In this document: piece by piece, positions 35,701 through 47,200 of the stretch
Position numbering within the stretch: position 1 is the first letter of the stretch
Layout of the letters: the number at the start of each line of letters is the position of its first letter
NCBI GenBank assembly: GCA_028551475.1
Contig: CM052362.1
Span: forward strand, 20,938,021-21,002,020
Direction of reading: 5' to 3'
Length of the DNA stretch: 64,000 nt
Origin: Casuarina equisetifolia
Lineage: Eukaryota; Streptophyta; Magnoliopsida; Fagales; Casuarinaceae
The notes under the pieces: generated by a model
Database searches by the model: none
Told to the model about the DNA's origin: nothing
The model's input: only the letters and a program-made list of their open reading frames with translations
Position numbers and translations under genes: made by a program

Positions 35701-36627
35701 TAACATTAAGTCAAAGACATTGCTTTTACAAACACAAAGTAACATAACGGCCTATATATAACATGTCATTGTTTTAAACTCATTGTGTAGGCTCAAATTT
35801 CTAAATTCAAAAACACAATAACAGTTGTTTTCAATAAGTTGAAGTCCTGAGATTGTAATGGTTGAGCTATAGCTAGCTTCTAAGTCAAAAATGAAAAAGA
35901 ATCACAAGGCCTCGGGTGGTCAAGAATGATATCGAGCCTCCCATTCAGAAGATTTGTATGTTACTAGCAATTATTAACACCGATCACCGTTAGGCTACAT
36001 AGGTGACCTCGCCGTTAGTGTAAGTACCAGTTTTAGTGACTGATAAACTAACATTGCATAACTTCTGTCCCCCCTTTATATGGTTCCCTTCGGCAGGCAT
36101 ATCATAATAACTTATTGAATAGTTTATAACCTAAGATCGACGGGTTTGTTGCTCGCAAAAGCAAGAAAATTCAATAAAGCCTTAAACGCAACTACTTCTA
36201 AAAAAATTAACCTGCAACATTTCAGAATCCAATACGTATTACACATAGCTGGAAGAACAAAATTATCCAGATAACCCATGGCAACTGTAAACACGAAATT
36301 GCAGAATTCACACATTTATTGGATCCAACGTTCTATCAAAAACAGACAAAAAAGAAGACAAAGAAAAAGTGAGCGAACACTCATACCAGGAACATACAAA
36401 GCAGACCAGCGACCAAACACGCGGCGAACCCGTAAATTCTCTGCACAGAACAAAACCCAAGAACTAGTGAACTTTCAGCAAAACCAAAACGCTTGAAATA
36501 AGAAGTTGTGTAAATTACGCAGTACCTGCATAGGAGATAGAGAAAAAAAGCCATCTGATTCGTCATCCGTGATGCCCGCTCCTCCATCTTCATCGCCTCC
36601 CAACATTGACTCCTTAAGCTTCCACAT
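32777..36627 (-). CDS. SFT2/Got1-like vesicle transport protein
   Basis: Six exons in transcript order: 36627-36526, 36440-36387, 34535-34462, 33879-33762, 33116-33058, 32855-32777; spliced 486 nt, 161 aa, all GT-AG. Family knowledge: SFT2 proteins are small four-span membrane proteins of the Golgi that act in fusion of endosome-derived or intra-Golgi vesicles. Seen here: an acidic cytosolic N-terminus (GGDEDGGAGITDDESDGFF); SLSPMQRIYGFAACL leading into membrane span 1 (about 36-59); a second hydrophobic pair around 63-84 with the loop PIKFAVLFTFGN; the conserved GAGQQMRMMFDSTR loop; spans at about 96-117 and 120-142; and the cytosolic tail SYIPFARRMVSELMMRLC. Length matches the short plant SFT2 group (about 160 aa). 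The start codon is the first ATG of the frame. It shares a 553-bp spacer with the divergent SF3A3 gene. Confidence 0.92.
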
Positions 36628-37180
36628 TATCGCAAAATGAAGTTTTTTACCAGCTCTTCAATCGCTTCAGAGAGTGATCAAATTGACAAAGAGCGCAGGA
36701 GATCAGCACAGCGGACAGGCACTTGGCTGCTGCGCCCACGGACTGTTCTTTTCAGAATGCAGAATCTGATTAACACATGGTCGAAAAAATTGCCGCGATT
36801 CGAGAACGTAAACCTTTTCTGCAGCCAATTCAGTCCCCTACAGACCCGGTCTATACAGGATCCCGCGGGAGACTGAAACAAAGAAAACCGCTGAAGCAGT
36901 TCGAGAGTTAGAAAAATGGACTCTGGGCCAACGATCCGGCCCACGATCCCTCTGATCTGGGCTCCTCTTTTCGAGAAACTACGAGATTTTAAATGTATAA
37001 AATAGCCGTTTCAATCTAATCTAAACACGCTGGGTCATTTCACGGTTTTAGAAATACACGTGGCGCATACATATAAGCGGAAAAACATTTGGCTTGCCTC
37101 TTCTTCTTCGTCTTCCAAAGCACAGAGAGGAGGAAGAAACCCTAAGTGCAAGTGGATCGAAGCGACGAGAGAAGGAGAAG
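36628..37180. promoter_or_regulatory. Compact divergent promoter of SFT2-like and SF3A3
   Basis: 553 bp separate the two start codons. Rightwards, towards SF3A3, there is a G-box core CACGTG (37057-37062), a TATA-like ATATAAG (37071-37077) and a perfect telo-box AAACCCTAA (37137-37145) 36 bp before the ATG. Telo-boxes are frequent near starts of plant genes for translation and RNA processing. No TATA box is evident for the SFT2-like side. Joint regulation is inferred from the short distance only. Confidence 0.6.
37137..37145 (+). promoter_or_regulatory. Telo-box at the SF3A3 start
   Basis: Exact AAACCCTAA, ending 35 bases before the SF3A3 ATG, so in the 5' leader or just at the transcription start. 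This position is typical for the element in plant housekeeping genes. Confidence 0.6.
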
Positions 37181-40100
37181 ATGTCGTCGACGTTACTGGA
37201 AGTAACGCGGGCGGCGCACGAGGAGGTGGAGAGGCTAGAGAGGCTTATAGTGAAGGACCTGCAGAACGAGCCTCCAAGCAACAGGGAACGCCTCTTCCAG
37301 AGCCACCGTGTCCGGAACATGATAGACACCATCATCTCCACTACCGACAAGCTTGTACTCAATTCTTCCATCTCTTTCGCGCTTTCACTATTTTATTTCC
37401 GCGTCCAAAAACTGAATTCCGAATGTAATTGTGGACGATTTCAGGTTGAGATTTACGAAGATAAAGATAATTCTAGGAAGGATGAGATAGCAGCTCTCGG
37501 AGGCCAAACTGCCACCGGAACCAATGTGTTTAGTGCGTTCTATGATAGATTGAAAGAGGTAATTGTCCACTAATTTTTTTATTCTTGGTTGAGGTTAAGA
37601 ATTTTCTTACTGGTTTTATTGACATTTTGAGGAAAAGATGTAAATTATTTGCATGCATGTAATTGTACAAAGCTGGATGTTAATTTTAGAGTTACTGTAA
37701 GGAGTTAATGGAGCACTACGAACTTCGTGTTTGCAGTGCATTATTGGTTAAGATTTTCAATGTTTACAATGTATGCAGATTCGTGAATACCATAGAAGGC
37801 ATCCAGCTGCGCGTGTTGTTGATGCTACTGATGAGTACGAGACACTACTTAAAGAGGAACCACAAATTGAATTCAGTGGAGAGGTCTGTCTTTCTTTTTC
37901 TCTCTGGGAAAAATTATTAAACCAAATTTCTAATTCTAATGGAGACATTATTGGCTTGTGATGACTGCAACCAATGCAGTTCCACTTCTGTTTTCCATAT
38001 CTTAAAAGTTTATTCTTGGATTCAAACATGATACCACAGATATGAGACACAGTGCTAGCCAGAGAAGTGTTTTGGTAAACGATGCAACTTGTGCGAGCTA
38101 GTTCAGTTCAACTCACACCTAATTTGGGCTTTGGACAAGCACAGATTAGATTTATTGTAGCTCTAATTAAATTATGATTGCTCTAGGCCAACTCCTACAA
38201 GTCCTGAACTCGTTCCCTAGCTTTTGGCCTGTAGTTGTGTTAATGCTGTTGTAGTTCATTTTAGATTCTTTCATGCATTTTCTATTCAAAAATTCTTCTT
38301 GTTTTACAAATTGAAATCTAATAGTAGGAAACAAATATAACTAGCATTCATTTTTATATCAGCCATCTCATTCCAAAATTTGTTGTTAGATGGTGTTCTA
38401 CTGGCAGTCTGCCTAGCTTAATCATAATCACTGGCCTCTCCTGCATGGCATTGGTGTTAGGCTTGCTTATTGTTTCTGTTTCCTTTTCTCAATAAGAGGC
38501 AGTTTGAAATATGTGGGTATAATTTGAATAATAGCATAAATTTTTCTTGTTTCCATTTTGGATGGTATCTATTCAATTCAGGTTGGATTGTTCTAATTTG
38601 GTACACATTGTGGTTTTCAGTTGTCAATTTAATTCTTGAGTTTTTGTTTTTTCAGGAAGCTTTTGGGCGTTACCTTGACATGCATGAATTATTCAATCAG
38701 TATATTAATTCAAAATTTGGAGACCCTTCTACTGAGTACTCTGCTTACCTTGATGATTTTTCACAACCACACAAGATTCCCCGCAAACTGAAGCTTACAA
38801 GGTAAACTACTATTTTATTATATTGATATCACATAGTGCTTTGCCATCCCTCAGAAATAAATGAGAATTCTTGTTGGGTGTGTTTGCACACAAAGGATTT
38901 AAGTTCATTTTGAGGCAGCCTTAGGAGATCCGGTTATGGAAGATACAAGAATAGAAATGAATGGCTTTGAATCATCTTTGCTGGTGTAGGGATCTGGGCT
39001 AGGGGTCCTAATTGCATTGCACTGAATGGTATTGCTTGCAGCCAAAAGGCTGTTCCTAGAGATGACAGATTCCAAATTGGGCAGTGGGAAAAAGCAGAGT
39101 GCTTGAGAATGCTAACTTCCAGTTTGAAATATCTTTGATAGGATGATGAGGAAGGGGGAGGGGAGGGCCTCTAGCAAGTGACAGACTGAATCTTAAAGTT
39201 TTCAGAGAGATGGCGCATAGTGGCATCAAATGTGAGAGTAGAATGCTGAGTAAGGATCACGGGGCAGTATAGAATTGCAGATTGTGGAATAGAGAGGAAA
39301 AGGAAGAGTGGGGTGGTGGTGGTGGGGGGTTGTGAAATTGTGGGAGATGTTAGTTCGCTGCAGCAGGGCCTTTCAAGGATGGTTTTGAAAATTTTGGATG
39401 AAACACCTGTTCTAGATGGAGATAGGGGGAAATGATTGCTATTTCTCACTTGGGGGTGGGTAAGATAGTTATGCTACGGACATAGATAAATCTGTTTATC
39501 TGCATATCTATTTTACAAGATATGATTCTTTGAAGCTAATGATGTGCACTTTGAATTTTTTTTTTTTTTTTGGCAATCTTATCTTTTGCAGTCAATACCG
39601 GGAATATATGGAGAATCTGCTGGAGTATCTGATATATTTTTTTCAGCGAACTGAGCCTTTGCAGGACCTTGATAGAATATTCTCAAAGGTATTCACACGT
39701 TGATAGATGCAACACTAAGATGCAGTTAATTTAGGCAAACCTTACTCAACTAGTAATCTACTAACGTTAGGCACCTAGTACTTGCATGGAACTATTTTGT
39801 ATGAAAATGATCTACTAATACTAATATAAATGGCATTGCTTGCTGCCATAAACAAGAGGCGGCCAGTAACTTCGCCCTTTCTGTTCTCAGGGGTGCATGA
39901 CTTATATCTGCCCATCTCAAGTCATTTGTTAATAGTATTCTTTGACTCTGGAAATCAAGTCTGTGGTGGTTGGAAGACTTAGATCATGATCGACTGTATT
40001 TTTAAATTGTTTAAAACAATTTTTGAATTTCAACTTTTGAGTTACTTTTCTATGTTTGTGTGATGGGCTGTTGTACATTCATTCATATGGTGTGTGAAAA

Positions 40101-43100
40101 AGATTCTTCCATGATAGATGTAGGACCTTTTCTGTAGATTTGGAGCTCCTGTATGTGTTGCTTTTTTCGACACAAATAATATAGGATAGGTCTCTCACAG
40201 GTTGTGAATGAATTTGAAGAGCAATGGGCAAGTGGAAAGGTACAAGGATGGGACGATGAGGTTCAAGAAAATGGAGATGTTCCTGCTCAGCATACTGTAA
40301 TTGATCTTGACTATTATGGCTCTGTTGAAGAGCTGATTGAAGTGGGACCTGAAAAGTTGAAGGAGGTAGAGGTCCTTTGCACTTATGTTATAATTTTCAG
40401 CAACTCTCTTGTCACTTCCTTACTTGTAGGCGTCAGGTCTTTGTTCCATGATATACATTTTTGCTCTAAAGATCCAAATTTTATAATCTAGCAGTGTGAT
40501 TTCAGCACTTTAAGCTGTGTTGTTTGTTACAAGTTCTAATTTGTGTGTCCTTTAAGAAGTCCAGTATATGCTTCCAACTGTCTATTTTTAACTCTGTTTT
40601 TATTTATTGTTCTCTGTTTTGTTGCCTGGCAGGCACTGGCTGCATTAGGACTAAAGACTGGTGGTACTGTTCAGCAGCGTGCTGAAAGGCTTTTCCTGAC
40701 AAAGGTAACTGTGGCCTTGCTTTTAACCGTAGTAACAGATATAAGGTATAAGTTAGAGTGATTTAAATCATGATTTATGTTCTGTCTGTGATTTATTTTC
40801 TAATAAAGTAACCTTCTCTTTATGTTGTTTTTGTATTTCACTCTGCTTACTGGAATTAAGAGTGATTACTACTTAATTTGGATCTGCTGATTAGGGAGAA
40901 AACTTGCTCTTTCTCTTTAGGTTACTCGTGATGGGAAATATGCTTTACATCGGAATATGCAACATTTGTGTGTTCGAACTACTAGATATCCAGTAATTTT
41001 ATGCTTTTTCTAATAGGAAAGATATTGAATGAAATTGCCTAGTGCGTTAGGATGACTGCTTCCTTATGCCATGATGTGAGAGAGTCTTGAAGGTTAAAAA
41101 ATAATGTTCATGCTCACATAATTTTTTAGTGGTCATAGATGCTATCTCATTTATATGTTCTGATTTCTTCTTCACGCAGATTATTCTTTGGTTGTATATC
41201 TTTAGCTCACTTTCTTCTGAAAGCTTATGGTTTTATTTGCTTTCATTTCTTTTATGCAGCACACACCTCTTGAGAAATTGGATAAGAAACATTTTGCCAA
41301 AGGTGCACGTGCTTCAGAACAAAATCATGCTGCTGCAGCTCCCGAGCTATATCACACCTCAAAAGAAATAGCCCTAAAGGAAGCCAAAATGAAGAAAATG
41401 TGTGAATTATTGGAGGAGGTTAGCCTAAGTTCTTTGGTTACCTATTGTTACCAGATTTTGAGTCCTAGTGTGACTTGCTTTTTCTTGTTTGGATGGATGA
41501 GTGCATAGGTTTAGAATCTTGTACGTGTCTGAGTATTTTGTACATACATCGTCTGAAAACTCATATGTTAATTTCCTGCAACCATGTACAGACGATAGCA
41601 CAAACAAAAGACAATATTGTGAAGAAGCAGGCTTTGACATATGAGGAAATTGAAGCAGAACGAGAGGAGGTGAGCAAACGGACACTTATTCCAATTTTTC
41701 TGTTCAAGACACAAGCTCACATACTTATTTTAGTAGAACTTTGTTAAGTGTCTATCCCATGGTGTGTTGTATGTATACTGCAACAAGTTTAGTTTATGGA
41801 AAGTATGCCAAACAAGTCTTGGCATCCATTACGGTGACAAGTTTTACAGGTGCAGGTGGGGCAGTTATGTCTCTTAACTAAAATTGTTTATATATCATTG
41901 AATTAGTCCACAAGTTTGGCCTAACAAAAGTTTGAGTTTGGCATGAAATGCCTCAAAGTAGCGTGAAGACTTGAATTTCAAATTCATTACGGTCCAAAAG
42001 GTTCCTCTCAGCACTTAAATTGGCTAGTGGTGAAAACACATATGCTACCTAGGACTTTGGAAACTCTGCAGAAGATAAGTTTCTTCTGTTTCCAGAAGGA
42101 ACCACCAAATCCAAGCCCCCTTCCCCCTTTTCTTTCTTTTCTTTTCTTTTATTTTCCTAATTAAATATTTAGGAGCTGCAATATCTCTTTTTGGATTTTT
42201 TTTTTTTTAAAAGAAACCAATAACGTTTCTACCTTCTTTTGAGTTATGCATGAAGATCTAATTCGTTTAATGCAAGAGTTGCTAACTCCGTTATTAATTC
42301 TTCAGAATGCTATGTAACACAATTTTTTAGGACTTGAATCTTCTGTTCGTCCCTGTTTCCATGACAAGTGTTCACTTGGATTTGATCATTCATGCAGGAA
42401 GAAACACAAGCTGATACTGAAAGTGATGATGAAGAGCAGCAGATTTATAATCCCCTTAAGTTACCAATGGGTTGGGATGGAAAGCCTATACCATATTGGC
42501 TATATAAGCTACATGGTCTCGGTCAGGTACTTTTCCCCTTTTAGTTGTAGGTGTCCTTTGATATATTTGTTTGGTTATCTTAATTAAATTCAAGGTGTTG
42601 CATTTGTATTTTCCATTCCAATTGTTTCATATGTATAGTTCAAATAATCTTTATTTTCTGATGTCTTCTATTTTACCGCAAATCAACTGGGAAATTCTGT
42701 ATTGGATTTGGGTGGACTGGAGAAAAGCAACTATGTTGATACCCAGATTATGAAGGCTGGGAAAATAAGAGATTAGCACTGCTTTTTAACTGATATCAGG
42801 GTGCATAAGTTGACAAATAATACGACCACTTCTGAAAATTGCGGTTCCTCTAGCTCAGGAGCCAATGCAACTAGGGTAGACATCTCTTATGGGGTTCTCT
42901 ATGGCTAACAAGATCCCTGTTTTCTTTTTTTGGCAACGATATCAGGAATTTAAGTGCGAGATATGTGGGAACTACAGTTACTGGGGCCGAAGGGCTTTTG
43001 AACGGCATTTCAAGGAGTGGCGCCATCAGCATGGAATGCGCTGCCTTGGTATTCCCAACACCAAGAACTTCAACGAGATCACCTCAATTGAGGTATGCTT

Positions 43101-43484
43101 CACAGGGTTTTTTGTGGAATGAATCCCTTACTCTTGTCAATTATTAGCATTTAGTTCACCTGCTCGAGGTGGTCTTCCAAATGTTATGTTCTCATAAGGG
43201 TATGTGTGTCGATATGGTTAGATCTTTATGGAATGATTAGGCGAACAAGACCCTGCTGAGACAAGGATAACAGCCAAACTGGTGTTCCTTCGTTTTGTCT
43301 TGATACTCATTCCTTGTATTTAATCATTTCTATGCAGGAGGCAAAAGACCTGTGGAAGAAAATACAAGAAAGGCAAGGAGTCAACAAGTGGCGCCCAGAT
43401 CTTGAAGAAGAATATGAAGACAGAGAAGGTAATATATATAACAAGAAGACATACACTGATCTGCAGCGCCAAGGATTGATTTGA
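37181..43484 (+). CDS. SF3A3: Splicing factor 3A subunit 3 (SF3a60)
   Basis: Twelve exons: 37181-37354, 37445-37558, 37779-37883, 38656-38801, 39592-39688, 40201-40365, 40633-40704, 41260-41418, 41592-41669, 42398-42526, 42946-43092, 43338-43484; spliced 1,533 nt, 510 aa (Arabidopsis homologue about 504), all GT-AG. Subunit of the SF3A part of the U2 snRNP; with SF3B it helps U2 engage the branch point. Seen here: N-terminal helical region with the [15 protein letters not shown] segment typical of the SF3a60-binding domain; a SAP-like segment at about 268-291 ([20 protein letters not shown]); an acidic stretch near 371-390; the matrin-type C2H2 zinc finger at 417-440 (C417, C420, H434, H440) in [18 protein letters not shown]; and the C-terminal [18 protein letters not shown] motif. 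The SFT2-like gene lies divergently upstream; the FBN11-like gene converges on it downstream. Confidence 0.97.
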
Positions 43485-44240
43485 GAACGGCAGTTAAGAC
43501 ACAAATTTTCATGTATTTTGTGTGTCTCAGCGGAAAATACTTGTATCTTGGAATTGTACTGCCGTAAGTTTCATCAAGATGCCCCTTCTATCTGGTGATG
43601 TTTATTCTTTTCCGGTGTCTGAGCCTTTAGTGGTTTTACTGAGCACAGCCTTTCTCCCTGTATTCTCTAAGCCCTGGAAACTGGGGAGCCTTTACCTTAG
43701 CATTTCTCATTTCTTGAGGAAAAAATTAGAAAACAATTTTTAGCTATTTCCTTTTATATTATTTTGAGCTCTTGTAGATGAAACTTAGATATGCTAACAA
43801 AGCGTGCAGCCCAAAATGGCGAGTTATAAGTGAGTAAATATATATTTAAGAAATTGTGGATCATTATCGGTTGACGAACTGTCGCCTAAAAATGGAAATT
43901 CCTACCAAAGCACCGGGGTACCTCCGGTGACCCGAGGTGTCGTTATAGGCTTACAGGAAAAGGTAATACAATGCCCAAATTTCAGAAAGAAGATAATTAT
44001 TGGGGATCATCAAATGGAAAGATTTGTAACATTTGAAGGACTCCGATGATCAGATTAAGGTAGAAAATTCTCGGAGACAAAAGACAAGTGGGGAAAGAGA
44101 AGGTAGCATTCAAAATTTTTTTTTTTTCCTTCAACATTTAGAAGAGAGCATCTAATTACATGTTAAAACAATCAAACGACATCACACATCCCTTTAAACT
44201 ACACTGCTGCAAGGAAATTCTACGTGCTGCTTTCATCAGC
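43485..44240. other. Convergent spacer between SF3A3 and FBN11-like genes
   Basis: 756 bp between two stop codons facing each other, expected to hold both 3' UTRs. There is a T run at about 44119-44128. I see no further gene or RNA. Confidence 0.5.
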
Positions 44241-47200
44241 TCAGGACCTTGTAAATAGCAGGGCTGACCCATTGACGCTGCGAAGAACTAGCAGCCTAGA
44301 GTCTACATATGTTCCACATACAAGCTTTGAAAGATCAAACATTTCGGGGGGAATTTGGGTCCGAACCTCCTGCACTATTTTACCTGCAATATCAACATCT
44401 TGGTTCAACGGATCCCCGAGATTCATTGTCACTTCTATGTCACCTGAACCAAGTTTCACCACCGGAAGGCTTGATGGGAACTCCTTAAAAGGAATTGCTT
44501 TCTTCCATTTTCTACCCGATAATTTCTTGGCAAGAGCATCATGAGTATTTGATGGACCTAAAGTGAAGCTTCCTGTGGTCTTTTCTTGCTTAAGATACAG
44601 TCGTCTTCCAGCTGTTAATCTGAATAAAGAATCTATTTGCAACTTTCCATTTATACCAGCCTTGTCGTGGGGCCAATCCCTACGGATCATGACTGTGAAT
44701 CCAATGTCTGAGGTGAAAGACAGGTTGGTGTTTAAGTTCGACACTCTCGACACAGTCAAGTGCACATCTCCAATAAGGACTCTGGTGGCGGGCTGGCGAA
44801 GTGTTAACCCTATGTGCCTCCCCGTACAGTACAATAAGCGCCATTTTCCTGGCAGCAACTCCAGCCAATTCTGCATGCTCAGAAGAGTAGCATAAGCTCC
44901 AACAAGCTAGACCTCAGACTAAATACTACTGTAGAAGTAATACAATAGCCTTTTCCCCATAATATGGACAGTCCATTTCAAGGGGAACACCGGAATGGTC
45001 CAAATATAAAATTATAATTTTACTTCATTACTCCTACTGACCTGGTACATATGGCTAATCGAATACATTACATTGGAATGATTTGAGTGTTCAGACTATG
45101 AACCAGATATTGAACCAACCAAGTCTCAAGCATTCATTCTTCACCAAGTGTTGCAATATTAAGATAAAGAGCTGCACTGGACTAGCCCTGTGCAAGTATG
45201 TGGATTGGCGGATATGTCCGCATGTAAGGGATGCTGATAATTACCTTTGGCTTTGAGTGGGGATTCAGCATTTCCATTAACTCGATGAAGTGTGCAAGCC
45301 TAGTACGCTGAAATATTAAAGATAACAAGTTCAGTGCAACTTCCACATTCTCAAACTCATGCAATTATAAAGTTCACATTTTTGCTTGCCAGATATTCAG
45401 TAGCCTGAAGTGTGAAAATTGTGCACGAACTACAAATGGAACACAGAACGCATACAAACTGAATATGCTTATAGTACTAAATTTATAGATAGGAGACTCT
45501 TGAGAAAATGGGACTTGAAGAGACTTAGATAATCTAATTTACTTCAACTTTAAGAAAACCAAACAAAGAACTCCTTTCAAAAATTGCTCATCTTCTGAGA
45601 CCAACCAAAATTATATCTTAGTAATGCAGCTTTATATGGACATATTGCACAAAAGAGATGCCACAAGAACTTCTACAAGCTCAACTTTTCCGGTGATTTT
45701 AAGAGGACATCTTTTAGTTTCAAATATTTAAAATCCATTGCTAGAAAAAATTGGAATGTTTGTGATGTTTTTAATAGTGGATTTTCTATCTCAATTTGAA
45801 TTATTTTTAGTGAAACATCGCACCGTAAAATATTCTCTATGGTATCCATATTTCAAAGAAATAAAAAAACTTGGGGATTCACTTTAGAAAACTGTCCAAA
45901 AAAATTTCTTGTAAAGTATCGAGCATTACAAAAAAGAAAAAAAAAATACTAAATATGATTATTTCGAGAAAGAAAAATTATATTAGAAATTGACTTCTCA
46001 CCTTTTCTAAAAACGTTAACAAATTAAAAAAAATGCGAAAAGAAAAAAACCATGCAATTATCTTCAGTGGAGGAGAAAAGTAAATTCATAACCATTCATC
46101 TGGTTATAATTTTCATCATACTTGGTAATGGCCATACTATTATGCTATATTGTCATCCAAAGTGATTTTAGTGTCATATTTATCTCTTTTTTATTTACAT
46201 TTTTAAATACTTTTACAAGCAGTAATCAATTTGTATATCTAAAAACTTGACACTTTGTCCTTCAAAATATTGTTGTAAAGGTATGTAATGCTTTCTTTCC
46301 TGCAAAGGATTTTCGTTTTAAAAAGTATTTCATGGATTAGATACCTTAATAAAAATATTTTCATTTCTGTCTTTGAAGATTATACTTTTCAAAACAATTA
46401 ACAAACATAGTTATTGTTGTCGTTGAACAGTAGTAGCATACTACGGCTGGTGCAACAAAAAGATTGAAAATCAGTAGTAGTTAGAGGCAAACCTGACTAA
46501 AAGAACTCTACGAAACTCTATCTAGAATATTCAAAAAAGGAACTCTACAATTCAAAATATGATTCAGTGAAACGATTTCTGTGCAACAAACAAATAATAC
46601 AATACCGAACCCTTAAGTATGGAGGAATGAAAAGAGAATAGAATTAGGAAATTTGGTTCAGAAGTAGCCATAACCTGAGGTTGGCCATAAATGTATTCCT
46701 CTGTAATTCGTACTGCAGTAGAACCAAGACCCCACCTAATGATGTCCATAGATGGGACTACCCGCCATCTTGGACCACAGAGAAATGGGTGTCGAAGAGC
46801 ATCTAAACAACTGCAAGCCAGTGCAGAAGGACTGTCTCAGATGGCATTATATGTCCCATTAAGATGACATGTCTAAGCAAAGGTCTTTTGAAAGGCACAT
46901 GATAGCACAGCCAGTCTGTTTACTTTAGATTTTCATGTATCTTATTTTTGTAGCAGAGGTAACTAGATGCACCAATTCAAAAAGCAAACCCTACGCATGC
47001 CTTCCAGCAGATAGCAGGCAATATCTTAGTGTAGATTTCTATTCACTCCTTCATAGAATATGTAGTTTAATTTAATATTAAATGCTTCTGTGCTTAGAAG
47101 CTTCACACGCTTCTCTGCTTCCCATTTTAAAGAGGTTTCTGTTCAAACAAAGTTATCTGAACTGGTCCATTTTAGGCGGAAAACAAAATACCTGCTGAAT

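Noticed and set aside
35860..36020. Possible tRNA or RNA-like GC-richer patch
   Set aside because: I could not fold it into a tRNA and there is no A-box/B-box pair; it lies in intron 2 of the SFT2-like gene.
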